This document shows, piece after piece, positions 54,169 through 62,684 of a DNA stretch of 64,000 bases (positions are counted from its first letter, which is position 1; each line of letters begins with the position of its first letter). The DNA is taken from NCBI GenBank assembly GCA_021044545.1, contig CP087990.1, positions 744,001-808,000 of the forward strand, in the 5' to 3' direction. Position numbers and translations under genes: made by a program. This DNA is from Comamonadaceae bacterium M7527 (GTDB lineage Bacteria; Pseudomonadota; Gammaproteobacteria; Burkholderiales; Burkholderiaceae_C). A model generated the notes under the pieces. The model saw only the letters and a program-made list of their open reading frames with translations, was not told where the DNA came from and ran no database searches.

Positions 54169-55551
54169 ATGCGCCCCACGCCACCATGGGCCCTGCGGCA
54201 ACGCTTGATGGCAGTCATGGCTATAGGGCTGTTGGTGGCCCTTGGCGCCACCGGTTGGACGCTATCGCGCTTGTTTGAACAAGAAGTCGAGCAGCAAATA
54301 CGCACAGAACTGCTTCGCCACCTAGACTACGTCACCGCGCAGGTCACGCTCACCCCCAACGCCACGGCCACGCTGGACGACCTGCAACTCACTGACCCAC
54401 GCTGGACGCAACCCTACTCGGGCTTGTATTGGCAGCTCACACAGGCCAACGGCGAACACACCTTGCGCTCCAGGTCGTTATGGGACGCGCAACTGCCAGT
54501 AAGCGCGCCAGCGTATGGTGAGACTGGCGTCTGGCTCGCTCAAAGTGAAGGGCCAAAGAAACAAACACTGCTGGTGCTAACGCGCAGCATCCACCCCATA
54601 GACGCGGTTAACGACATTTGGTACATCAGCGTCGCGGTAGACCACGCCAGCGTACACAGTGCCATGCAGTCGTTTGACACCGCACTGACCGTGGCCATGG
54701 CGCTGCTGCTGCTGTTGATGCTGGCGCTGAGCTGGTTCCAGCTGCGCTTGGGCTTGGCACCGCTTAACAGTTTGCAAGCAGGCCTGGACCGGCTCAAGCG
54801 GGGAGATAGCAACGCATTGGAAGGGTATTACCCCACTGAACTTCAGCCCCTGGTAGACGACTTTAATCTTGCGCTGCAACACCAGCACACATCGGCCCTG
54901 CTGGCGCGCGAACAGGCTGGCAATTTGGCACACGGCGTCAAAACACCACTAAGCGTCATGCAACAGGCAGCACAGCTTTATGGTGACCACCCTTTGGCAC
55001 AAACCGTACGCGAACATGTCACCCAAGCAAAGCGACAAATTGACTGGCACCTCGCCAAGTCACGAGCCGCCGCAGCACACCAGCAAATACACGAAGCCAT
55101 CGCCGCGACACCCATGGTTGATAGCCTGGTACGCGCCATGCGCGTGGTACACGCCAACAAGCAACTCAACATTCAGTGGGTCAGACCCACACAACAAATT
55201 GACTTTCTTGGAGCAGCACCAGACTTTCAAGAAATGCTGGGCAATGTGTTGGACAACGCCTGTATGTGGGCCACACACACGGTGCACATCAGTGTTACGT
55301 ACCAACACGCCAACCAACTGCAAATCACCATCCAGGACGATGGCCCAGGTCTCAGCGCCGCACACATACAGCACGTGATGCAACGCGGCGTACGACTGGA
55401 CGAGCAACAATCTGGCAGCGGCCTGGGCTTGACCATCACACAAGACTTGGCCGCCACTTACGGCGGAAAGTTGCAACTAGGCCCAAGTACCCTGGGCGGC
55501 CTGCAAGCAACGCTAACGCTGCCCGCTCGCCTGCGCAGCACCACCAGCTAG
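54169..55551 (+). CDS. Sensor histidine kinase
   Basis: The 460-residue kinase has two membrane segments (about 14-36 and 170-190) around a periplasmic sensor domain, a HAMP-like linker, the phosphoacceptor box LAHGVKTPLSVMQQA, an N-box EMLGNVLDNACMWA, and G-boxes QDDGPGL and GSGLGLTIT. It pairs with the regulator just upstream. The periplasmic domain is likely modulated by the PepSY protein. Confidence 0.94.
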   Translation: MRPTPPWALRQRLMAVMAIGLLVALGATGWTLSRLFEQEVEQQIRTELLRHLDYVTAQVTLTPNATATLDDLQLTDPRWTQPYSGLYWQLTQANGEHTLRSRSLWDAQLPVSAPAYGETGVWLAQSEGPKKQTLLVLTRSIHPIDAVNDIWYISVAVDHASVHSAMQSFDTALTVAMALLLLLMLALSWFQLRLGLAPLNSLQAGLDRLKRGDSNALEGYYPTELQPLVDDFNLALQHQHTSALLAREQAGNLAHGVKTPLSVMQQAAQLYGDHPLAQTVREHVTQAKRQIDWHLAKSRAAAAHQQIHEAIAATPMVDSLVRAMRVVHANKQLNIQWVRPTQQIDFLGAAPDFQEMLGNVLDNACMWATHTVHISVTYQHANQLQITIQDDGPGLSAAHIQHVMQRGVRLDEQQSGSGLGLTITQDLAATYGGKLQLGPSTLGGLQATLTLPARLRSTTS

Positions 55552-55672
55552 CGCGCCTGCCGCGCTGGCTGCCCACCCAGCACCACTACGGCAAAACAAC
55601 CAAACGTCAAAAAAGTAATAATTTATTTTATTTTTATGGATTTTGTGTAAACTTTAAGGCTATTTTAAACAT

Positions 55673-56164
55673 GCCTCCTACGACGCCGTGAACAAGCGCC
55701 AGCTAGACCGCGTAGACCAGCGCCTAAGCCAAGGCATTGCCAATGTGGCAGCCATGGCCAGCATGCCAGCATGCCAGCCTGCCGGCATTGCCAGCAGGCG
55801 CGGACAGCGGCTTTACTGCAGGTGTAGGAGCCTACAGCGGCAAGAACGCGCTAGCCATTGGCTTCCAGCACAGGCTCAGTGCCAATACCACCTTCAAGGC
55901 GGCAGCGGCCACTGGCAGCAATGGCAAGGCCACAGTGGGCGTAGGTTTCAGCTACTCATGGGGCGGCTCTAACCGAAGCACACCAGCCCAAGGCCAGCAA
56001 GTGGTGGCGTTGCAGGATCAGCTCAGTGTGCAAGCAGTAGAAAACGCCAAGCTCAAGCAGCAGTGATTGACGAACTCAAGCGGCAGCAGGCGGCAGAAAA
56101 AGCAGCGCAAGCCGCCCGCATGGCAGCGCTCATGGCCCAGGTAGAAAAACTGGCCAGCAAGTAA
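55673..56164 (+). pseudogene. Trimeric autotransporter adhesin anchor fragment
   Basis: The stretch encodes the C-terminal YadA-like anchor: SYDAVNKRQLDRVDQRLSQG, then GVGAYSGKNALAIGFQHRLS and KATVGVGFSYSW. An in-frame stop at 55655 shows the passenger and stalk are absent. A short tandem duplication around 55757-55790 shifts the frame, and another shift near 56060 splits a C-terminal coil (ELKRQQAAEKAAQAARMAAL). A GTG at 55688 could start a short product. At least two disruptions and no passenger make this a remnant. The 100 bases before it are AT-rich without a gene. Confidence 0.75.
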
Positions 56165-56255
56165 GCGCCTGGCAAGGGTGTGATTGGCATGCACGCCCTA
56201 CCCGCGCGGTAGATCAGGCCATGCCTCTACTAAAACAACGGCATCAAACCGCACC

Positions 56256-56284
56256 AAGCCGCGCCCAGTTACCAGGCGCGGCTT
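56256..56284 (-). terminator. GC-rich hairpin after lpdA
   Basis: A 10-bp perfect stem (AAGCCGCGCC/GGCGCGGCTT) with a 9-nt loop lies 5 bases after the lpdA stop, extended by partial pairing of flanking ACCGC/GCGGT. The minus-strand T tract is imperfect, so termination strength is uncertain. Confidence 0.6.
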
Positions 56285-56288
56285 GCGG

Positions 56289-58088
56289 TTAGCGCTTTTT
56301 AGTGGGAGGCAAGTCTGTGCAAGAGCCGTGTGCCACTTCAGCGGCCATACCAATACTCTCGCCCAGAGTTGGGTGGGGGTGAATGGTTTTGCCAATGTCG
56401 GTAGCGTCTGCGCCCATCTCTATGGCCAAGGCCACTTCGCCAATCATGTCGCCAGCGTGTGTGCCCACCATGCCGCCGCCAAGGACGCGATGCGTGTCTG
56501 CGCAAAATAGCAGTTTGGTAAAGCCTTCGTCACGACCGTTTGCAATGGCGCGCCCTGAAGCTGACCAGGGGAACATGCCTTTGGTGACTTTTATGCCGTC
56601 TGCTTTGGCCTGGTCTTCGGTAAGGCCCACCCATGCCACTTCGGGGTCTGTGTAAGCCACGCTTGGGATCACGCGCGCATTAAACGCCGAGCTGGCCAGG
56701 GTTTTGTCACCCAGCAGCTCACCCGCAATCACCTCTGCGGCTACGTGAGCCTCGTGCACCGCCTTGTGCGCCAGCATGGGCTGCCCCACAATGTCGCCAA
56801 TGGCAAAGATGTGGCCCACGTTGGTGCGCATTTGAATGTTGACGTTGATAAAACCACGGTCTGTAACGTCAACGCCTGCAGCCTCAGCAGCAATTTTTTT
56901 GCCATTGGGTGTACGGCCCACGGCTTGCAGCACCAAGTCGTAGGTTTGTGGCGCGGGTGCGCCCTCGCCTTCAAAAGTCACCTCGATACCAGCCTTGGTG
57001 GCTTTGGCGCCCACGGTTTTGGTCTTGAGCATGATGTTGTCAAAGCGCGGCGCATTCATTTTTTGCCACACCTTGACCAGGTCACGGTCTGCGCCTTGCA
57101 TCAAGCCGTCCATCATTTCCACCACGTCCAGGCGCGCGCCCAGCGTGCTGTAAACCGTGCCCATTTCCAGGCCGATAATGCCGCCGCCCACAATCAACAT
57201 GCGCTTGGGCACACGCGTGAGGTTGAGTGCGCCGGTGCTGTCCACCACACGCGGGTCGTCTGGCAAAAACGGCAAATGCACCGCTTGCGAGCCCGCTGCA
57301 ATAATCGCGCGCTTGAACTTGAGTGTGCGCTTCTCGCCAGTAACGGCTTGTTTGGGGCCACTGGTCAGCGCAACGTCCAGGCTGTGCGTACCCGTAAAGC
57401 TGCCCACGCCGCGCACCACTTCTACCTTGCGCATTTTGGCCATGGCAGCCAGGCCGCCCGTGAGCTTGCCAATGACTTTTTCCTTGTGCCCGCGCAACTT
57501 GTCAATGTCTACTTTAGGTGCGGCGTAAGTCACGCCCAACTCTTCAAAGTGTTTGACCTCGTCCATCACCGCTGCCACGTGCAACAAGGCCTTGGATGGA
57601 ATGCAACCCACGTTTAAACACACGCCGCCAATGGTGGCGTAGCGCTCAACCAGAATGACTTTCAAGCCCAGGTCAGCGGCGCGAAACGCTGCCGAGTAGC
57701 CACCTGGGCCGCCGCCCAGCACCAACAAGTCGCAGTCTGTATCTGCTGGCGCATCGGCTACCACCACAGGAGCCACGTCGGTTTTGGCGGGTGCGGGCAC
57801 GGCAGCAAATTCTGGAGCCGCAGGGGCCGGTGCAGGCTCTGCAGCGCCTGCGGCTGCTTCGACCTGAAGCAACACCACGCCTTGCTTGACCTTGTCGCCA
57901 AGCTTGACGCTCAGTGACTTGACCACACCAGCGTGACTGGATGGAATTTCCATAGAGGCTTTGTCAGACTCTACGGTGATTAAAGACTGGTCAACCGCAA
58001 CCGTGTCGCCCACGGCTACCAGCAATTCAATCACGGCGACTTCATCAAAGTCGCCTATATCTGGAACTTGTACGTCAATCAATGCCAT
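56289..58088 (-). CDS. lpdA: Dihydrolipoyl dehydrogenase with N-terminal lipoyl domain
   Basis: The 599-residue product starts with a lipoyl domain (VESDKASMEIPSSHAGVVKS, Lys lipoylation site), an Ala/Pro linker (about 85-115), then the FAD/NAD enzyme: LVLGGGPGGYSAAFRAADLG, redox disulfide GGVCLNVGCIPSKALL, NAD site MLIVGGGIIGLEMGTVYSTL and the catalytic HPHPTLGE. It re-oxidises lipoamide for pyruvate dehydrogenase. The lipoyl extension is common in betaproteobacterial E3. It is 11 bases after aceF. Confidence 0.96.
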   Translation of the reverse strand: MALIDVQVPDIGDFDEVAVIELLVAVGDTVAVDQSLITVESDKASMEIPSSHAGVVKSLSVKLGDKVKQGVVLLQVEAAAGAAEPAPAPAAPEFAAVPAPAKTDVAPVVVADAPADTDCDLLVLGGGPGGYSAAFRAADLGLKVILVERYATIGGVCLNVGCIPSKALLHVAAVMDEVKHFEELGVTYAAPKVDIDKLRGHKEKVIGKLTGGLAAMAKMRKVEVVRGVGSFTGTHSLDVALTSGPKQAVTGEKRTLKFKRAIIAAGSQAVHLPFLPDDPRVVDSTGALNLTRVPKRMLIVGGGIIGLEMGTVYSTLGARLDVVEMMDGLMQGADRDLVKVWQKMNAPRFDNIMLKTKTVGAKATKAGIEVTFEGEGAPAPQTYDLVLQAVGRTPNGKKIAAEAAGVDVTDRGFINVNIQMRTNVGHIFAIGDIVGQPMLAHKAVHEAHVAAEVIAGELLGDKTLASSAFNARVIPSVAYTDPEVAWVGLTEDQAKADGIKVTKGMFPWSASGRAIANGRDEGFTKLLFCADTHRVLGGGMVGTHAGDMIGEVALAIEMGADATDIGKTIHPHPTLGESIGMAAEVAHGSCTDLPPTKKR

Positions 58089-58099
58089 AACATCGCCCC

Positions 58100-59761
58100 T
58101 TACAGCAAGATGCGACGGAAGTCCGCCATGAGTTGGCCCAGGTAGGCGTTAAAGCGCGCAGCCGATGCACCGTCAATGACGCGGTGGTCCCACGACAACG
58201 ACAGCGGCAACATCAAGCGCGGCACAAACTCTTTGCCGTTCCACACCGGCTCCATGTTGGAGCGGCATACGCCCAAAATAGCCACCTCTGGCGCGTTGAT
58301 GATGGGCGTGAAGTAACGCCCACCAATACCGCCCAAGCTGGAAATGGTGAAGCAAGCGCCACTCATGTCTGCGGGGCCCAACTTGCCGTCTCGGGCTTTC
58401 TTGGCCAGCTCGGCCATCTCGGCGCTGATTTGCATCACGCCTTTCTGGTCGGCGTCTTTGATCACAGGCACAACCAAGCCGTTGGGCGTATCGGCCGCAA
58501 AGCCAATGTGGAAGTACTGCTTCATGACCAACTGGTCGCCGTCCAGCGAGCTGTTGAACTCTGGGAACTTCTTCAGCGCGGCAACACTGGCCTTGATGAG
58601 GAAGGCCAACATGGTGACTTTGGCACCAGACTTTTCGTTCTCTTTGTTGGTAGAAACGCGGAAAGCCTCTAGTTCTGTGATGTCTGCATCGTCGTGGTTG
58701 GTGACGTGCGGAATCATGACCCAGTTGCGATGCAAGTTGGCACCACTGATCTTTTTGATGCGCGACATGTCGCGACGCTCAACGGGCCCAAACTTGGCAA
58801 AGTCAACTTTAGGCCAAGGCAGCAAGCCCAGCCCCGCACCGTCTGCTGCACCGCTGCCGCCTTTAGCAGCCTGAGCTGCCGTTTGCGCCACACCGGCCAT
58901 CACGGCTTTGGTGAAGTTGTGTACGTCGTCAGTAGTGATGCGACCTTTATGGCCAGTGCCTTTGAGCTCTTCAAGTGGCACACCCAACTGGCGCGCAATC
59001 TTGCGCACTGAAGGCGATGCATAGGGTTGTTTGCCACTTGGCGCAACCGTTGGGTTGTGTGAGGGCGTTGCCGCCACAACGGCAGCAGTCGCAGCAACAG
59101 CGGTGGATGAAGCAGGTGCTGCGGCAGGCACCGCGGCAGGCGCGGCAACAGTTGCAGAGGCCGCAGCCGCACCAGCTGGCGCACTGGCCAGTACCATGCC
59201 TATGAGGTCACCGATGTTGACCACGTCACCCAGCTTCACATTAAGGCTTTGCAACACACCCGCATGGCTGGCTGGAATTTCCATGGATGCTTTGTCAGAC
59301 TCTACTGTGATCAGCGACTGCTCAGCAGCCACGGTATCACCCACGGCAACCAACAGCTCAATCACGGCTACATCTTTAAAGTCGCCGATATCTGGCACAC
59401 GCAGCTCTACCGGGGTGTTGCTGGCTGACGCTGGCGCCGCAGCGGGCGCTGCAGTTGGAGCGGCTACAGGTGCAGCGACTGGAGCGGCCACTGGTGCAGC
59501 AGGGGCAGCAACCGGTGCCGCGCCCTCGCCCTCCAGCTCAAGCAGCACAACGCCTTGCTTGACCTTGTCGCCCAGCTTTACGCTGATGGACTTGACCACA
59601 CCGGCGTGGCTGGACGGAATTTCCATTGAGGCTTTATCAGACTCTACGGTGATCAAAGACTGGTCTTTGTCTACCGTATCGCCCACAGCCACCAGCAGCT
59701 CAATCACAGCGACTTCGTCGAAGTCGCCAATATCGGGAACGCTTACTTGAATCAATGACAT
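58100..59761 (-). CDS. aceF: Dihydrolipoyllysine-residue acetyltransferase (E2)
   Basis: The 553-residue E2 has two lipoyl domains (each with ESDKASMEIP, at about 1-75 and 120-195) joined by Ala/Pro-rich linkers, a peripheral-subunit-binding domain (ASPSVRKIARQLGVPLEELK) and the catalytic core ending LSLSWDHRVIDGASAARFNA with the active-site His. It transfers the acetyl group to CoA. It lies between aceE and lpdA with short gaps. Confidence 0.96.
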   Translation of the reverse strand: MSLIQVSVPDIGDFDEVAVIELLVAVGDTVDKDQSLITVESDKASMEIPSSHAGVVKSISVKLGDKVKQGVVLLELEGEGAAPVAAPAAPVAAPVAAPVAAPTAAPAAAPASASNTPVELRVPDIGDFKDVAVIELLVAVGDTVAAEQSLITVESDKASMEIPASHAGVLQSLNVKLGDVVNIGDLIGMVLASAPAGAAAASATVAAPAAVPAAAPASSTAVAATAAVVAATPSHNPTVAPSGKQPYASPSVRKIARQLGVPLEELKGTGHKGRITTDDVHNFTKAVMAGVAQTAAQAAKGGSGAADGAGLGLLPWPKVDFAKFGPVERRDMSRIKKISGANLHRNWVMIPHVTNHDDADITELEAFRVSTNKENEKSGAKVTMLAFLIKASVAALKKFPEFNSSLDGDQLVMKQYFHIGFAADTPNGLVVPVIKDADQKGVMQISAEMAELAKKARDGKLGPADMSGACFTISSLGGIGGRYFTPIINAPEVAILGVCRSNMEPVWNGKEFVPRLMLPLSLSWDHRVIDGASAARFNAYLGQLMADFRRILL

Positions 59762-59777
59762 CGTGATAGCTCCCGGG

Positions 59778-62471
59778 TTAGGCGTTCAAAGGGTTAACTT
59801 TGTCGGCGTCAATGCCGTACTTCTTGATCGCCTCGGCAACCTTCTCTGCCTTGATGACGCCGTCTTCTGACAACGCTTTCAGTGCAGCCACCACGATGTA
59901 GTGGCGGTTGACCTCAAAGTGCTCGCGCAACTTGCCACGGAAGTCACTGCGGCCAAAGCCGTCTGTGCCCAACACCTTGTAAGTGCGGTCTTTGGGGATG
60001 TAAGAGCGTATTTGCTCGGCAAACGCCTTGATGTAGTCGGTAGACGCCACCACAGGACCTGTGCTGCTGCCCAGTTGCTGGGCCACAAATGACACGCGCG
60101 GCGTCTCTGTGGGGTGCAGCAAGTTCCAGCGCTCTACGTCCTGGCCGTCTCTGGCCAGTTCGTTAAAGCTGGGGCAGCTCCATACGTCGGCAGATACGCC
60201 CCAGTCGGCTTCCAGCAATTCCTGGGCAAACAGGCTCTCTCGCAAAATGGTGCCGCTGCCAAGCAGTTGCACGCTGCTTCTTCTTGCCGCCAGCTTTGAG
60301 CTGGTACATGCCTTTGATGATTTGCTCTTCAGTGCCTTCGATCAAGCCGGGCATGGCGTAGTTTTCGTTGAGCAGCGTGATGTAGTAGAAAACGTTTTCC
60401 TGGTCTTGCACCATGCGCTTCATACCGCGCTGCATGATGACGGCCACTTCGTGCGCGAAGGTGGGGTCATAAGTCACACAGTTGGGAATGGTGCCCGCCA
60501 AAATGTGGCTGTGGCCGTCTTCGTGCTGCAAGCCTTCGCCGTTGAGTGTGGTGCGTCCGGAGGTACCGCCCAGCAGGAAGCCGCGCGCTTGCATGTCACC
60601 TGCAGCCCATGCCAGGTCGCCAATACGCTGGAAACCAAACATGGAGTAGTACACGTAAAACGGAACCATGACCCGGTTGTTGGTGCTGTAAGACGTGGCC
60701 GCAGCAATCCAGGAGCTCATGCCGCCGGCTTCGTTGATGCCCTCTTGCAAAATCTGACCAGCCTTGTCTTCCTTGTAGTAAGAGACCTGGTCGCGGTCTT
60801 GCGGTGTGTACAGCTGGCCGTGCGGGTTGTAAATACCAATTTGGCGGAACATGCCTTCCATACCAAATGTACGGGCCTCGTCTACCAGAATAGGCACCAC
60901 GCGTGGGCCAATGGCTTTGTCGCGCAGCAGCTGCGTCAGGAAGCGCACATAGGCTTGCGTTGTAGAGATTTCACGGCCTTCAACAGTAGGCTCAAGAATG
61001 TTCTTGAACACCGCCAAGTCTGGCACCGTGAACTGCTCGTCAGACTTGGCCAAGCGCTTGGGCAAGTAGCCGCCCAGCTTTTCACGGCGCTCGTGCAAGT
61101 AACGCATCTCTGGCGTGTCGTCGGCTGGCTTGTAAAACGGCAGGTTGGCCAATTCGCTGTCTGGAATTGGAATGTTGAAGCGGTCACGGAAGGCGCGTAC
61201 GTCTTCATCAGACAACTTCTTGGCTTGGTGAGCGGTATTTTTGCCCTCGCCTGCCTTGCCCATGCCGTAACCTTAACGGTCTTGATCAGCAACACCGTGG
61301 GCTGGCCTTTGGTGTTCACGGCCTTGTGGTAGGCGGCGTAGACTTTTTGCGCATCGTGGCCACCACGGCGCAGCTTGAAGATTTCGTCGTCTGTCATGTG
61401 CGCCACCATTTCCAGTGTGCGCGGGTCACGACCAAAGAAGTGCTTGCGCACAAATGCGCCGTCGTTGGCCTTAAAGCCCTGGTAGTCGCCGTCCAGGGTC
61501 TCCATCATGATCTTGCGCAGTGCGCCGTCTTTGTCTTTGGCCAGCAGTGGGTCCCAGTCTGAGCCCCACAGCAGCTTGATGACGTTCCAGCCAGAGCCGC
61601 GGAACTCGCCTTCCAGCTCTTGCACGATTTTGCCGTTGCCACGCACTGGACCATCCAGGCGCTGCAAGTTGCAGTTGATCACGAAGATGAGGTTGTCGAG
61701 GTTCTCGCGCGCAGCCAGGCCAATGGCGCCCAGGCTTTCGGGTTCGTCCATCTCGCCGTCGCCACAGAACACCCAGACTTTGCGGTTTTCAGTATTGGCA
61801 ATGCCTCGGGCGTGCAAGTACTTCAAGAAGCGCGCTTGGTAAATGGCCATCAGTGGGCCCAGGCCCATGGATACGGTGGGGAACTGCCAAAACTCGGGCA
61901 TGAGCTTGGGGTGTGGGTAGCTGGACAAGCCTTTGCCACCGACTTCCTGGCGGAAGTTGAGCAGCTGCTCTTCTGTCAGGCGGCCTTCAAGAAAAGCGCG
62001 GGCGTAAACGCCTGGTGCGCTGTGACCTTGTATGTACAGCAAGTCGCCGCCATGCTCTTCGTTGGCACCGTGCCAAAAGTGGTTAAAGCCAGCGGCAAAC
62101 ATGTGTGCCAATGAGGCAAATGAGCTGATGTGGCCGCCCAAGTCGCCGTCGCCGTCAGGTGTGGCGCGGTTGGCTTTGACCACCAAGGCCATGGCGTTCC
62201 AGCGCATGTAGGCACGCAAGCGCCCCTCCAGTTCCAAGTTACCGGGTGAGCGCGCCTCTTCTGCGGGCTCTAGTGTGTTGACATAGCCCGTAGTGGCGGA
62301 AAACGGCATGTCCAGGCTGTGTTGGCGTGCATGCTCCAGGACTTCTTCTAGCAGCTCATGCGCACGCTCGGGGCCATTGGCCTCAATGACGGCAGTCAGG
62401 GCATCTAGCCATTCACGCGTCTCAGCCGCGTATGCATCATCAGCAGGGTTAGCTTGGGGCTTGTCGGACAT
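59778..62471 (-). CDS. aceE: Pyruvate dehydrogenase E1 component, two frameshifts
   Basis: Three consecutive frames make up one homodimeric E1. The first, from ATG 62471, has the thiamine diphosphate site [20 protein letters not shown]. It breaks at 61271-61272, where one missing G restores [20 protein letters not shown]. The second carries [20 protein letters not shown] and breaks near 60266 after KAGGKKKQ, beyond which [20 protein letters not shown] continues to 59778. The restored length of about 897 residues is normal. The enzyme decarboxylates pyruvate and acetylates E2. Two independent breaks in a central metabolic gene argue for sequence error. Confidence 0.92.
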
Positions 62472-62590
62472 GTTGTCTCCTTGTTATGACCCGTAACTTA
62501 AAAAACAGCCGCCCACGCAAGGGCGGCATATGAACGCGGCTCTACCAGAACGCACACAGGTGCACGCCTTCAAGCATTGATGAAGTTTCC

Positions 62591-62618
62591 CACATATTCA
62601 TTAATTTTTCAATATGTG
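62591..62618. promoter_or_regulatory. Inverted repeat in the aceE upstream region
   Basis: A perfect 8-bp inverted repeat CACATATT-N12-AATATGTG lies in the AT-rich gap between aceE and the divergent sensor kinase gene. It is a candidate operator for either gene. The rest of 62472-62684 is AT-rich promoter-like sequence without a gene. Confidence 0.45.
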
Positions 62619-62684
62619 CTTTTTCATTTTGCAATGTGAAATTTATAGGGCTTTGCCCGCACTCGACAACCTACACTATGGGCC

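Noticed and set aside
58900..59700. Repeated Ala/Pro codons in aceF as a DNA repeat element
   Set aside because: They are the normal interdomain linkers and duplicated lipoyl domains of E2.
60061..61332. 423-codon plus-strand ORF opposite aceE
   Set aside because: It is an antisense shadow; the minus strand carries the conserved enzyme motifs.
59778..62471. aceE as a true pseudogene or three separate genes
   Set aside because: All three frames join to a full-length E1 by single-base changes in an essential operon; sequence error is simpler.
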